NCBI RefSeq assembly: GCF_018446385.1
Contig: NC_055987.1
Coordinates: forward strand, 38,378,202 to 38,442,201
Source: Zingiber officinale
Lineage: Eukaryota > Streptophyta > Magnoliopsida > Zingiberales > Zingiberaceae
Direction of reading: 5' to 3'
Length of the DNA: 64,000 nt
The translations under genes and the position numbers were made by a program. The notes under the pieces are model-generated. The model saw only the letters and a list, made by a program, of their open reading frames with translations, was not told where the DNA came from and searched no databases. This document shows, in pieces, positions 42,560-52,813 of this stretch; position 1 is the stretch's first letter, and every line of letters starts with the position of its first letter.

Positions 42560-43382
42560 TAGTATCTAATACCCAATGACCTAGTGTGACCATCATGCTT
42601 AGTCGTGCGAAAGCCTTGGTCAAGGGATCGCGACGTTAGCCTCTGTGGGTACTCAAAATCTTCACATCTCCTCGATCGATGATCTCGAATGAGATGGGCG
42701 CCGTAGTATATGCTTTGTCCGCTGGTGTGAGGTTCCTTAGCCTGCGCAATAGCTCCATTGTTGTCGCAGTAGAGCTCTACGGGATCGGATATGCTAGGAA
42801 CCACCCCAAGCTCGAAATGAACTTGCGGATCAAGCGCCTCCTTTGCTGCCTCGATGCGACAATATACTCGACCTCCGTTGTAGAATCTGCAATCGTGTCA
42901 CCTTGAACTCTTCCACTCACGGCTCCACCATTCAAGCGAACACGAACCACGATCGCGATCTGTAATCATCACAGTGGGTTTGGAAGCTAGCATCGGTGTA
43001 ACCCTTTACAACTAGATGCTCATCACCTCAAATATCAAGAAATAATCCTTAGTCATTCTCAAGTACTTAAGGATATTCTTGACCGCAATCGATGATGCTC
43101 ACCTGGATCTGACTGGTATCTCAAAGCATACGAGACATCGAGACGAGTACATAACATGGCGTACATGATAGATCCTATGGCCGAGGCATAGGGATCTTAT
43201 CCATGCGGTCCCTCTCCTCTCTAGAAGAGGGACTTTGAGTCTTCGAAAGACTCACACCATGTGACATCGGCAGATTTCCCTTCTTGGAATTCTGCATGGC
43301 AAACCGAAGTAGTACCTTGTCAATGTATGTATTCGACTTAGGCCAAGCAATCTCTTAGATCTATCTCTATAGATCTTAATGC
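42560..43382 (-). pseudogene. RNase H region of the 9.16-kb element (broken)
   Basis: Fragments after the reverse transcriptase; the clearest piece is PVELYCDNNGAIAQAKEP (about 42,780-42,720), matching the 'LYCDN' active-site region of copia RNase H. Numerous shifts and stops; several short indels relative to an expected frame. Confidence 0.75.
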
Positions 43383-44099
43383 CTAGAATGCGGATGCTTC
43401 ACTTAAGTCCTTCATTGAGAAACAATTCCCTAGCCAAGTCTTCACAGACTGTAGCGAGGAAATGTCGTTCCCAATGAGAAGTATGTCATCCACATACAAT
43501 ACGAGGAAGACAACTGTGCTCCCACTAACCCTCTTGTAGACACAGGGTTCATCTTCGTTCTTGATGAAACCAAACTGTTTGATTGCATCATCGAATCGAA
43601 GATTCCAGCTCCGAGAAGCTTGCTTCAGACCATAAATGGCCCTATGCAGCTTGCATACTCTGCTAGTATGCTGTGGATCTACAAAACCCTCAGGCTGTGT
43701 CATGTACACATCCTCGAGGAGGTTTCCATTCAGAAACGCTGTCTTGACATCCATCTGCCAGATCTCATAATCATGGTAGGCTGCAATAGCAAGCATAATC
43801 CGAATGGACTTAAACATCGCTACTGGAGAGAAGGTTTCATCATAGTCAATACCATGAATCTGCTTGAAACCTTTAGCTACCAGTCTACCTTTATAGGTAT
43901 GAGTAAGTCCGTCCATGTTAGTCTTTCTCTTAAAGACCCACTTACACCCAATGGGTTTGACCCCTTCAGGTGGATCAACCAAGGTCCAAACTTGGTTGGT
44001 GTACATGGAATCCATTTCGGATCTCATGGCTTCTAGCCATGACTCGAATCTGGGCTCATCACGGCTTCGATGGGTGGTAGGCTCATTCTCAATGAGCAT
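43383..44099 (-). pseudogene. Reverse transcriptase of the 9.16-kb element
   Basis: 239 codons open: FESWLEAMRSEMDSMYTNQV, IGCKWVFKRKTNMDG, YKGRLVAKGFKQIHGIDYDE, IWQMDVKTAFLNGNL and VVFLVLYVDDILLIGNDISS. The YVDD catalytic motif is intact. The frame is lost after FSMKDLSEAS, where active elements continue into the RNase H linker. Confidence 0.9.
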
Positions 44100-44813
44100 A
44101 ACGTCATCTGGTCAGGCAAGAGAAATGAGTATCTCTCAGGCTGACGACGTACCCTATCGGACCTGCGAAGAGGTAGGTCTACATGAGCAGGTTGTTGTTC
44201 CACAACTTCTTGTGCAACAATCTCATCATCCACAACTCTTTGTGGTTCCTGTTCAGTATCCATCAAGGCTTCAGTGCTATGGTCCATATCTTGAACTTCT
44301 TCAAGATCGAACGTACTCCCACTAGTTTTTCTTGAAACAAAGTCCCTTTCTAGAAATACCCCAGTTTTAGCCACAAACACTTTGTGTTGACTGGGAATGT
44401 AGAAGTAATATCCCTTCGTTTCCTTGGGATATCCTATAAAATAACACTTATCGGATTTGGGTCCCAATTTGTCTGAGACTTGACGTCGAACGTAAACCTC
44501 ACAACCCTAAATCCTCATAAAAGACACCTGGGCATCTCTCTCAGTCCATATCCTATATAGTGTCTTTATCACAGCCTTGGATGGAACACGGTTAAGTGTG
44601 AAGGCTGCTGTGTCTAGAGCATATCCCCAAAAAAGATATAGGAAGATCTGTGTGACTCATCATAGACCGTACCATATCTAATAGGGTACGATTCCTCCTT
44701 TCGAATACACCATTCTACTGTGGTGTCCCAGGAGGAGTGAGCTGGGATAGAATCTCACACTCAGCTAGATAGTTATGAAACTCATGGCTAAGGTATTCTC
44801 CACCTCGATCAGA
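44033..44813 (-). pseudogene. Integrase C-terminal half and linker of the 9.16-kb element
   Basis: After a frame break at 44,813 the core goes on as SDRGGEYL (second Asp) and NGVFERRNRT (Glu) with a stop at PQ-NG. Then KLGPKSDKCYFIGYPKETKG (about 44,460) and a Glu/Gln-rich linker follow. Stops at about 44,708 and 44,510. Confidence 0.82.
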
Positions 44814-45233
44814 TCAAAGTATCTTAATACTCTTGCCTAGCTGATTTTTTACTTCATTCTTGAATTCTTTGAACTTTTCAAAAGATTGTGATTTATGTGT
44901 TATCAGATACACATAACCATATCTACTGAAGTCATCAGTAAATGTAATGAAGTACCTATAACCACCCCGAGCAGCGATATTGAAAGGGCCACATACATCA
45001 CTATGTATGAGTCCTAGCAAGTCTGTCGCTCTCTCGCTATGTCCACTAAAGGGAGTCTTAGTCATCTTGCCTAGAAGGCATGACTCACATGTCTCATATG
45101 ATTCAAAATCAAATGAGTCCAGCAAACCATCCTTATGGAGCTGGGACAAGCGACTCTCGTTTATGTGGCCTAGGCGGCAATGCCAGAGATAGGTTGGGTT
45201 CAACTCATTTGATCTCAACCTCTTGGTACTCAC
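44814..45233 (-). pseudogene. Integrase N-terminal half of the 9.16-kb element
   Basis: The zinc-binding domain WHCRLGHINESRLSQLHKDG and CESCLLGKMTKTPF is intact, followed by LGLIHSDVCGPFNIAARGGY with the first catalytic Asp. It ends at GKSIKIL by frameshift just before the second Asp. Confidence 0.88.
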
Positions 45234-45309
45234 GTTATAGATCCAGGGCTCTCTAAATCTAGAATATAGAGGCCATTCATCAGATGTGCACTACAATAGA
45301 ACATATCTT

Positions 45310-46482
45310 TCAAATAAACAAACAACATTTGTCCTTTATTATGAATGAAAAATCTTTATTATCTAAACAGGAAACTGAAATAATATTCTTTGTTAGTGCA
45401 GGGACATAACAACAATTATCTAGTTCCAATACAAGCCCAGCGGGCAGAGATAGAAAATATGTTCCTACAGCAACAGCAGCAACCCTTGCTCCATTGCCTA
45501 CTCGTAGGTCCACCTCGCCCTTTGCCAATGCCCTGCTACTTCTCAGCGCCTGCACATTAGTACAAATGTGAGATGCACATCCAGTATCTAATACCCATGA
45601 TGTAGAAATAGAAAGGTTGACTTCTATAACATTTATACCTGAAGTAGAAGCCTCGCTTCTTTTCTTCTTAAGATCCTCCAGGTAGATCTTGCAGTTCCTC
45701 TTCCAGTGCCCTGTCTGACCACAGTGGAAGCAGGTAGCATCCTTTTGCACCCCGCCCTTGGGTTTGAGTGCTGAAGAGCTGGCTTTGCCCTTGGTCTGGG
45801 TCTTACCCTTACCCTTGGGCTTCCACTTGCCCTTACCCTTGCCCTTTTGTACCATCAGGACGGTACTGGTCTTGGTAGTGGTGAGATTGGGCTCAGCAGT
45901 TCTCAACATGTTGAGCATCTCGGGCAGTGGTTTGTCTAATTCGTTCATGTTATAGTTCATGACGAATTGACGGTAACTTGCCGGCAACGATTGCAGGATC
46001 AAGTCAGTGGCCAGCTCTTGGCCCAATGGGAACCCCAACCTCTCTAGGTTCTCGACGTACCCAATCATCTTGAGTACGTGAGTTCCTACAGGGGTTCCCT
46101 CTTTCATCTTACATGAAAAGAGGGCCTGAGTCACTTCAAACCTCTCATGCCTGGCTTGCCCTTGATATAATTGCTTAAGATGGCCAATCATATCAAAGGC
46201 ATTCATGTTCTCGTGTTGCTTCTGAAGCTCAGAGGACATGCAGCATAGCATTAGGCACGACACGTCTAACGCATCGTCTTGATGCTTCTGATGAGCATCC
46301 TTAATGCTACGGGCGGCAGAGGCTGGTGGTGCTTCAGGAACTGCTTGCTCCAGAACATACAGCTTACGTTCCTGCATGAGGACTATCCTCAGGTTCCTGT
46401 ACCAGTCCAGGAAGTTAGCTCCTGTGAGCTTGTCCTTCTCAAGGACAGATCGTAGGGAGAGAGTGTTCGCGTTTGGTGACAT
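45310..46482 (-). CDS. Gag-protease of the 9.16-kb copia element
   Basis: A 390-codon open frame starts MSPNANTLSLRSVLEKDKLT. Residues about 20-200 are the copia gag domain (UBN2-type). A Lys/Gly-rich stretch (212-240) precedes the zinc knuckle CFHCGQTGHWKRNC (251-264). The protease motif SWVLDTGCASHIC is at about 295-307. It ends in KDKCCLFI, a premature stop before integrase, so gag and protease could be made but not the full polyprotein. The start is the first ATG in frame, about 1.5 kb after the primer binding site. Confidence 0.85.
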   Translation of the reverse strand: MSPNANTLSLRSVLEKDKLTGANFLDWYRNLRIVLMQERKLYVLEQAVPEAPPASAARSIKDAHQKHQDDALDVSCLMLCCMSSELQKQHENMNAFDMIGHLKQLYQGQARHERFEVTQALFSCKMKEGTPVGTHVLKMIGYVENLERLGFPLGQELATDLILQSLPASYRQFVMNYNMNELDKPLPEMLNMLRTAEPNLTTTKTSTVLMVQKGKGKGKWKPKGKGKTQTKGKASSSALKPKGGVQKDATCFHCGQTGHWKRNCKIYLEDLKKKRSEASTSGINVIEVNLSISTSWVLDTGCASHICTNVQALRSSRALAKGEVDLRVGNGARVAAVAVGTYFLSLPAGLVLELDNCCYVPALTKNIISVSCLDNKDFSFIIKDKCCLFI

Positions 46483-48004
46483 GGCAATCTACAACATATT
46501 AAACATGCAGAGAATCAATATCATATTCTATCATCTAATTAGGCCTTTAATTAAATGATGCTCCCACTGAATTTTGTGGGACAAGATCCACATCATACTA
46601 CATCTTGAGTCAGCTTTGGCTGAATCGCCCAAGACCTAGTATGATCGGTAGGTAGCTAATTACCAATTACATCTCCATGCAACTCTTGTTTATAGGATCA
46701 AGATTTAACTTTTACAAATAATCTTGAGTTAGCTTTGGCTAAATCGCCCAAGATTATTTATAAACGTGATCTTGTCCTACCTTTCCAACTATTGGAATAC
46801 GCCTATAGCTTCACTCGATCCAATTGAGCTTTGCTAGCTACTCAATCTAATTGAGCTCAATCTAACCCGAGCGTGATAGGCGGGACCAAGGTTGTCCCTC
46901 CGCATCCTACCAAGATTAAATGCGTTGCTCTGCTTTGGCAGATACGACAATCGCATATGATCGAGGTAGTGATGGGTATCATGGCCCGGTAGGCGTTTAC
47001 GAGTTGATTTCGATTTAGATCTAATCTAATCGACGATGTGCATCATATTTAGGCGTAAATTAAATCTAATTTAAATCCTAAATGTGTATTGTGCACATCA
47101 AGATGTGGTTCCCACATCACATGTGCATCACATACACTCATGCATATTCTATTCTACACAAACATGCATCACATACACATAAGCAAAAATAAAATATATA
47201 CATTTAAATTATGTGATTGGTCATGGCCCTACTAGGATCCTCTCTAGCCAAAGAGAAGATCCAATGGTCATCCTAAGGTCTAGGTGGCAGCTTCTCCAAG
47301 CTCCTCCTTCCGATCCCCATGTGTTGCCGGCATGCTCCCGCGAGTCCGTCTTCTCCGGAATTTCGTCATCTTCAAATTTTGTACATTACAAAATTTATAC
47401 TCGAGTTACATTCGAGTCTTAAAACTAATTTTTACAGAAATAAAATAATGGAAAAAGGCAACACGCAGGTCGCATCCACAATACAGCACACACAACACAT
47501 GACGGCACGCAGGCCGTATTATGAATTACACGCATAATTTTTCATAAAAATTCTGGGACTTGGGCCATGACCAACACATACTGTACATAATTCAGAATTG
47601 TGTATTTTTTTTTTTTTATTTAAAATTTTTCTACTGATTTTTCTGAATTTTTGAGTCCCTTCTCCACGGCGGTCCCGCTAAGCGGGTTTCGGGCGTAATC
47701 GCGGGACAAGGCCCCTTGCGGGGTTAGGGGCAGCGCCCCTATTCGCGAAATAACCTTCGCGAGTGTCCTCTTGCGATTATACAGCGCCCTTACCCGCTGT
47801 CCCAAAATCTATTTGGGTGAAACTTGCCGTTTCGGAGAAATTTTTCTCGGTGACAAAAGTGTACAAGTGCTTCGCACTCGTTCTTTCGCCTCTACGAGAA
47901 AAATACCCAAAAATTCCTAAAATTTAGAAAAATCACAGAAACTTAAAAGCATCTAAATTTTTGTATCTAATACAAAAATAAATAAATACGTGCTTCGCAC
48001 GATG
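46483..48004 (-). other. 5' leader of the 9.16-kb copia element
   Basis: Untranslated region between primer binding site and gag, about 1.5 kb. The part next to the LTR (47,640-48,000) has small palindromes around 'gtgcttcgcac' (about 47,868 and 47,990) and a GC-rich segment. No conserved ORF. Confidence 0.7.
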
Positions 48005-48016
48005 GCTCTGATACCA
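48005..48016 (-). promoter_or_regulatory. Primer binding site of the 9.16-kb element
   Basis: Reverse complement TGGTATCAGAGC, next to the right LTR. It shows that the right LTR is the 5' LTR and the element reads on the minus strand. Confidence 0.92.
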
Positions 48017-48017
48017 C

Positions 48018-49855
48018 TGTTAGAATTTTTCGGGCCACGAAAACCGCTTTTCGCGTCGCGGAAACCCCGAAACACCCTAGCCAAGGATCTCGTGCAAAGA
48101 AAAATCCGATTCGAAAAATTCCACGTATTTATATCATGCTTAATACCCGAATATGTTAGATCTACTCCTAGATCTATAGTTTAAAGAAAAACTACCTTTG
48201 ATGCGTGCCCTTCGCTTATCCCGCTCGACTAAGGTTGAAGTTGGATCTAGAGGGCACAAAGTAGAGCCCCTCTATATGTGTCCACACAAGCAATTAGGTG
48301 GAGAAGATGACCGAAACAAGGTGTGCTAGCACCTATGTGGTTTTCGGCCAAGAAGAGGAGGAAGAGAGGGAGAAGTTGCCGAGAGCACCAAGGAAGAAGA
48401 AGAATCAAAAATTGAATTCAAAAATTCAATCAATCCACCATATCATGTGGCCGGCCACATAAATGTTATTAAGTGGGCAATTAATGCTCTTAATTGCCCC
48501 CTTAATGTGGCCGGCCACTCATGGGTAACCTCCCATGAGGTGGCAAGCATGAGGTGGCATGGTGATGTGTAGCATCCCCATTGGTTCTCCCATGCCACCT
48601 CATCAAATGTGGTGGCATCCAAGTCAAGTCAATATTGACTTTCAACCTTCCTAATTTGGCCAAAGTCAAACATGACCAAATTAACTCCCTTAATTGATTT
48701 ATCCAACATTTGGATCATACTTGAGTCTAACTCATAGTCAAGTCAAACTTGTGGATTTAGGTCAAGTCAAACTTGCCTTTTATAGACTTTCCATATTTAG
48801 CCAAGTCAAACTTGACTTCATCTTTCCTCTTGGTTCATCATATGAACTAGTCTCCATCTATTGCTCTATGTGTGTGACCCTATAGGTTCTTGTCAACGTT
48901 GGCAATGTCCCTAAATCCAATTAGGGACATAAGCAATGAGAGGTATCTAGCAACACATCATTGCTACACAAGTTACAAGAATGTTGAGATCCAACATCAC
49001 CAATATGACTAATAATTGTGACTCTCACAATATGTGACATTGTCCTTCTATCCTTGATATCTAGATTGATCTTATATGAGGCATAGACCGTGTCATCCTC
49101 CAATCAATCTAAGTGTCTTGAACTTCAAGTAGACTCACTATAATCAAATAAGCACAATATCACATATTGCCTTATTTGGGCATGGCCATGCACTTAGTGA
49201 TCTCACTCTATCAAGACTATGATATCACTCCTGTAATATAGGAGGGATAGATCCCATCTACATCACTCACATCCCTCCGCATAATTTGTTACATACCCGA
49301 TAATCGCCTTTATAGTCCACCCAGTTACGGGTGACGTTTGACGAAACCAAAGTACATAACTCCTTATGTAGGGAACCATGGTGACTTCAGGTCTAAGGAC
49401 TAAAGTCATACTAATAGTCACTTGAGAAAGTATATGACACTCATATAACGATCCATGATACTTTCTCATGGCGGGTCATTCAGTATACATTCTCCAATGT
49501 ATACCCATGTGTCAACTTGATATCTCATATCCATGACTTGTGAGATCAAGTCATCATGTTGACCTACATGCTAGTCTCAATGCATTAACATTGTCCTTCT
49601 ATGTTAATACTTGACTAGGAATAATTAAGTGTAGTGTTCTCTATATCATCTCACTATCGATTTAACTAATCGATTGATATAGATATGAACCTACTACCCT
49701 AGGACATTATTATACTTATTTATATAGCACAAATACACACAAGTATAATAATCACAATGCCTTTATTTATATATCAGAAATATATGTACAAGAATATGAT
49801 ACAAAGAGTCCAAAAAGTAATCATCACATGATTGGCTCTAGGGCTCTCACTAACA
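48018..49855 (-). repeat. 5' LTR of the 9.16-kb copia element
   Basis: 1,838 bp, near-identical to 40,699-42,531. Differences seen: one A fewer at about 48,407, CAC for CCC at about 48,966, extra bases at about 49,124, 49,245, 49,327 and 49,341-49,347, T for C at about 49,820, G for A at about 48,051. Confidence 0.92.
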
Positions 49856-51199
49856 GCATCGTTCCACCAAAATTCGAGGGGGACTTCGCAGACTGGAAGC
49901 GACGTATGGAGGTATTCCTAAGAACTGATTTCGAAATTTGGTTTATTATGAAATATGGTTTTGTAGCTCCGATGAATCAAGATGGAGAAGAAAAAGAAGA
50001 GAGTCATTGGACAAAGAAGGAGCAAAATGAGTCTGTAGCGAACAGCCGTGCGGAATACCACCTGCTGAGCGTGTTGCCGCCTCAAGAGGTCAACTGCATC
50101 GGAAGCTATTCATCTGCCAAAGAACTCTGGGAGAAATTCCTAGAACTCCATGAAGGCACGTCCGAAGCGAAACTCGCTTGAAGAGACATCCTCCGGAACA
50201 AGCTAATGAACATCCGACTGGAAAAAGGTGAATAGGTAGCCAGTCTACACGCAAAGGTAAAAAGAACTGATTATTGGTCTCGAGAACCTCGGAGAAACGG
50301 TAACAAATCGGGAAACAATACGCTACGCACTCAACGCGTTTCCCAGAACTTCAGAATGGACATCAATCGTCGACGCCTACTACATTTCGAAAGACCTGGA
50401 GGTAAGTAGTTTGGAAGAACTGTTCTCCACTCTAGAATTGCATGAAACCAGGTGTGCAGGAACAAAGGAATCAAGCCAGATGATTGCGCTAAACGCAACC
50501 AAAAGGGATGAACCCGAGTCAGACTCAGAGGATGATCAGGAAGCGTACATGGTAAGAAACTTTAAAAAGTTTTTTAGAGCTAATAAATTTAAAGAAATAC
50601 AGAATAAAAAGAATCCTAGAAATAGAAGAAAAGTGTGTTGCTACCAATGTCAAAAGGAAGGACACTTAAGAGAGGATTGCCCAGAACTAAAGAAGGACAA
50701 AATGAAGACACCCAAGAAACACAAGAACCTAAAAGCCACTTGGGACAACACTTCATCATCTGAGTCCGAGATTCAAGAATATGCGGGGATAGCACTGATG
50801 GCAAGCTACGAAGGACAAAGTACATCAGAACCCAGCATCGATGAAGGGGGAGCGACCTCAGATGGAAGTAGCGAAACAGGGGGAGATGCAGACTTCAAGT
50901 CTGATATGGTAAGTGAGGTATGCCTCTTACCCCCTGATGAACTTTACTTTGGCATTAAGGCAATGACTAAATCCATGTATAAATTAGAAAATAAAAATAT
51001 CAAATTGGAAAATAAAATTTTAGAAACAAAAAGAATTTTGGCAAAATCATGTCTTATAGAGGATTTTGATAAATTGAAAATTGAAAATGAAAAACTAAAG
51101 GAAGAAATAGAAAGATTGAAAAAATCTAATGGTTCAAATATTTCTGCTTTTAGAAATTACAGAGGTTTAAATTGGTATTATAGATTTCATCAAAGTTAA

Positions 51200-51714
51200 A
51201 TTAGAAATATATCAAAAAACTATGTACCCAGGAAATACTTGGTTACTCCTATAGGTAGGAACCTCTATTAGGTTCCGAAAGCATGTTTAATTTAAAATTA
51301 AAATTAGACTTAGCATTTTCAGCAAGGAAATTAAACAACTAATTTCATTATGAGACTTTGTCTAAGGAAGTGGTTGTTGCTCCAATATCCAAGAAGGTCT
51401 AGTGCCTCGCCACGACCTGGAAGCCAAGTATCGAAATGAAAAGTTTAATTGAATAACTGAAAAAGCATTAATTTAAATTACTTAATGCTTTAAAAGAGTT
51501 ATTCAATTTGTGTAAGAAAATATTTAAAAAAATTTTAACTTGACTTAGAAATTTTTTTATTACCTTAGAAATTTTTATGAAAATTGACTTAGAAATTTTT
51601 TATGAAAGTTATCTTAGAATTTTTTTATAAAAATTGCCTTAAGATTAAAAAAAAAATTTACTAAGAATTTTACTTAATTTCTTTTTGAAAAATATTTTAC
51701 TTAAAATTTTTTTT
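51200..51714 (+). other. 3' tail of SIRE-like gag copy 1
   Basis: Collinear with 56,329-56,760 of copy 2 ('cttagcattttcagcaagga', 'gtggttgttgctccaata'). Highly T-rich with repeated 'ttagaaatttttt'. It is cut at LTR B before any polypurine tract. Confidence 0.75.
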
Positions 51715-52627
51715 TGTAGGTCCCTTTGGAGGCCGCCAAAAGGGGAGGGGTGAATTGTCCTACAAAAATTAAACCAAAACCCCTTCTCGGATATTCAACT
51801 AATTTAAAAGACACTTGTAATAATAAAATTGAGAGACTAAAAGAAAAGAGCAGACACAAGAGATTTACTTGGTTTGCAATCAGGGGATTGCTAATCCAAG
51901 GAAAGTAAGCGCACTATCTATTTATCTCCTTTGGGCGGAGTAGCCTCTTTATAGCGTTGACAGCACAAATAAAAGAAACAGAATTGAAAGCACAGAGAAA
52001 ACTGATTACAAGTGAGTTGAATGATCTATGCAAACCAGTGCTATATTTATAGCACTGGTCGGGGCGCCCCGAAGGGGTTCCGGGCGCCCTGGGGGGATAA
52101 AACTTTATCCCCCAACGTTCAGATCGAGTTTGACTCGATCTGGTCAACAACTTCGGTCCGGGCGCCCCGGAGGGTTCCGGGCGCCCCGGTCAGCTCCGAG
52201 TGCCCCAGACCCCAAAAGTCAACTCTGGTTGACTTTTTCCATCCGGTCGCTCTGCTTCGGTTCAGCTCGTCTCGGTCCGGGTCTTCAACTCCGGCTCCGC
52301 TAGCTTGGGTGATCTCGGCCATCCGGAATATGGCTCACCCGAACCCAAGTTCCGGCCTTCTTCTCGAGTAGCCTTCCTTCTCGGTTTCTCATCCCTCGAA
52401 CGCCGCACACATTCTTCTCGTCCACCGGTGTACTCTTCCGCGGTCACCTCGTCCCTCGGACGCACCGAGCCTGTCGGCTCTCTCCCGTGCCGTCCTTCTC
52501 GCTAGCCGCATCTTCCGCTCGACTTCCTGTGTTCCTAAGCTCCTGCACACTTAGACACAAGGGTTAAACAAACGCAGGACCTAACTTAGCTTGTTTGATC
52601 ACATCAAAACACCTTGGGGTTCCAACA
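51715..52627 (-). repeat. SIRE-like LTR B, inverted
   Basis: 913 bp; starts TGTTGGAACCCC on the minus strand at 52,627 and ends in CCTACA at 51,715. Full length and of the same family as LTR A and LTR C, but in the opposite orientation. The polypurine tract (reverse complement AAAAAGGGAGAGAT) is at 52,628-52,641, so in its own sense it is a 3' LTR. Confidence 0.9.
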
Positions 52628-52813
52628 ATCTCTCCCTTTTTGATGTGAGCAACCCAAGTTAAGTTAGGGCAAGTATATGCAATAAAAACAATTTATATTC
52701 AAATAAATCCAAATATTTTTCAATTGAAAAATTATATTACCTCCCCCTAGACTTAACATACTTCTCCCCCTTTGATCACATAAAAATTGGGGTTAGGAAC
52801 ACAAGAAGTCGAG
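52628..52813. other. Inverted 3' tail and composite junction
   Basis: 52,628-52,794 is the reverse complement of the SIRE-like 3' tail (as at 56,785-56,956). 52,793-52,813 (TTAGGAACACAAGAAGTCGA) is a 20-base scrap of the LTR in forward sense (compare 'cttaggaacacaggaagtcg' at 57,046). From 52,810 the gag coding sequence runs forward. Three sources are fused within about 25 bases with 2-4 bp overlaps. Confidence 0.8.

Larger units (their letters stand above)
40699..49855 (-). mobile_element. Complete copia element (Tork/Angela-like), young, minus strand
   Basis: Both ends are TGTTAG...CTAACA. The flanking 5-bp duplication is GCATC (40,694-40,698 and 49,856-49,860). LTRs are 1,833 bp (40,699-42,531) and 1,838 bp (48,018-49,855) and differ by only about four substitutions and five short indels. 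Primer binding site, gag-protease, integrase, reverse transcriptase and RNase H follow on the minus strand in copia order. Long LTRs and the protein style fit the Angela/Tork group. Reading frames have several breaks despite the recent insertion. Confidence 0.92.
40681..51199 (+). pseudogene. SIRE-like gag, copy 1 (split by a 9.16-kb insertion)
   Basis: The start ATGGCCGGACCAAGCATC (40,681-40,698) is separated from its continuation at 49,861; removing the insert and one GCATC joins MAGPSI to VPPKFEGDFADWKRRMEVFL in frame. Later come YHLLSVLPPQEVNCIGSYSS and LWEKFLELHEGTSEAKLA, then a TGA at 50,179. Further stops and a frameshift precede 50,411. The second half has the zinc knuckle CYQCQKEGHLREDC (about 50,640), Ser/Glu-rich acidic stretches, and a coiled coil around IENEKLKEEIERLKKSNG (about 51,090). 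It ends at 51,199; no protease or integrase follows. Confidence 0.85.

Noticed and set aside
43620-44325. Two + strand ORFs of about 137 residues
   Set aside because: They are antisense shadows of the copia reverse transcriptase and integrase linker on the minus strand.
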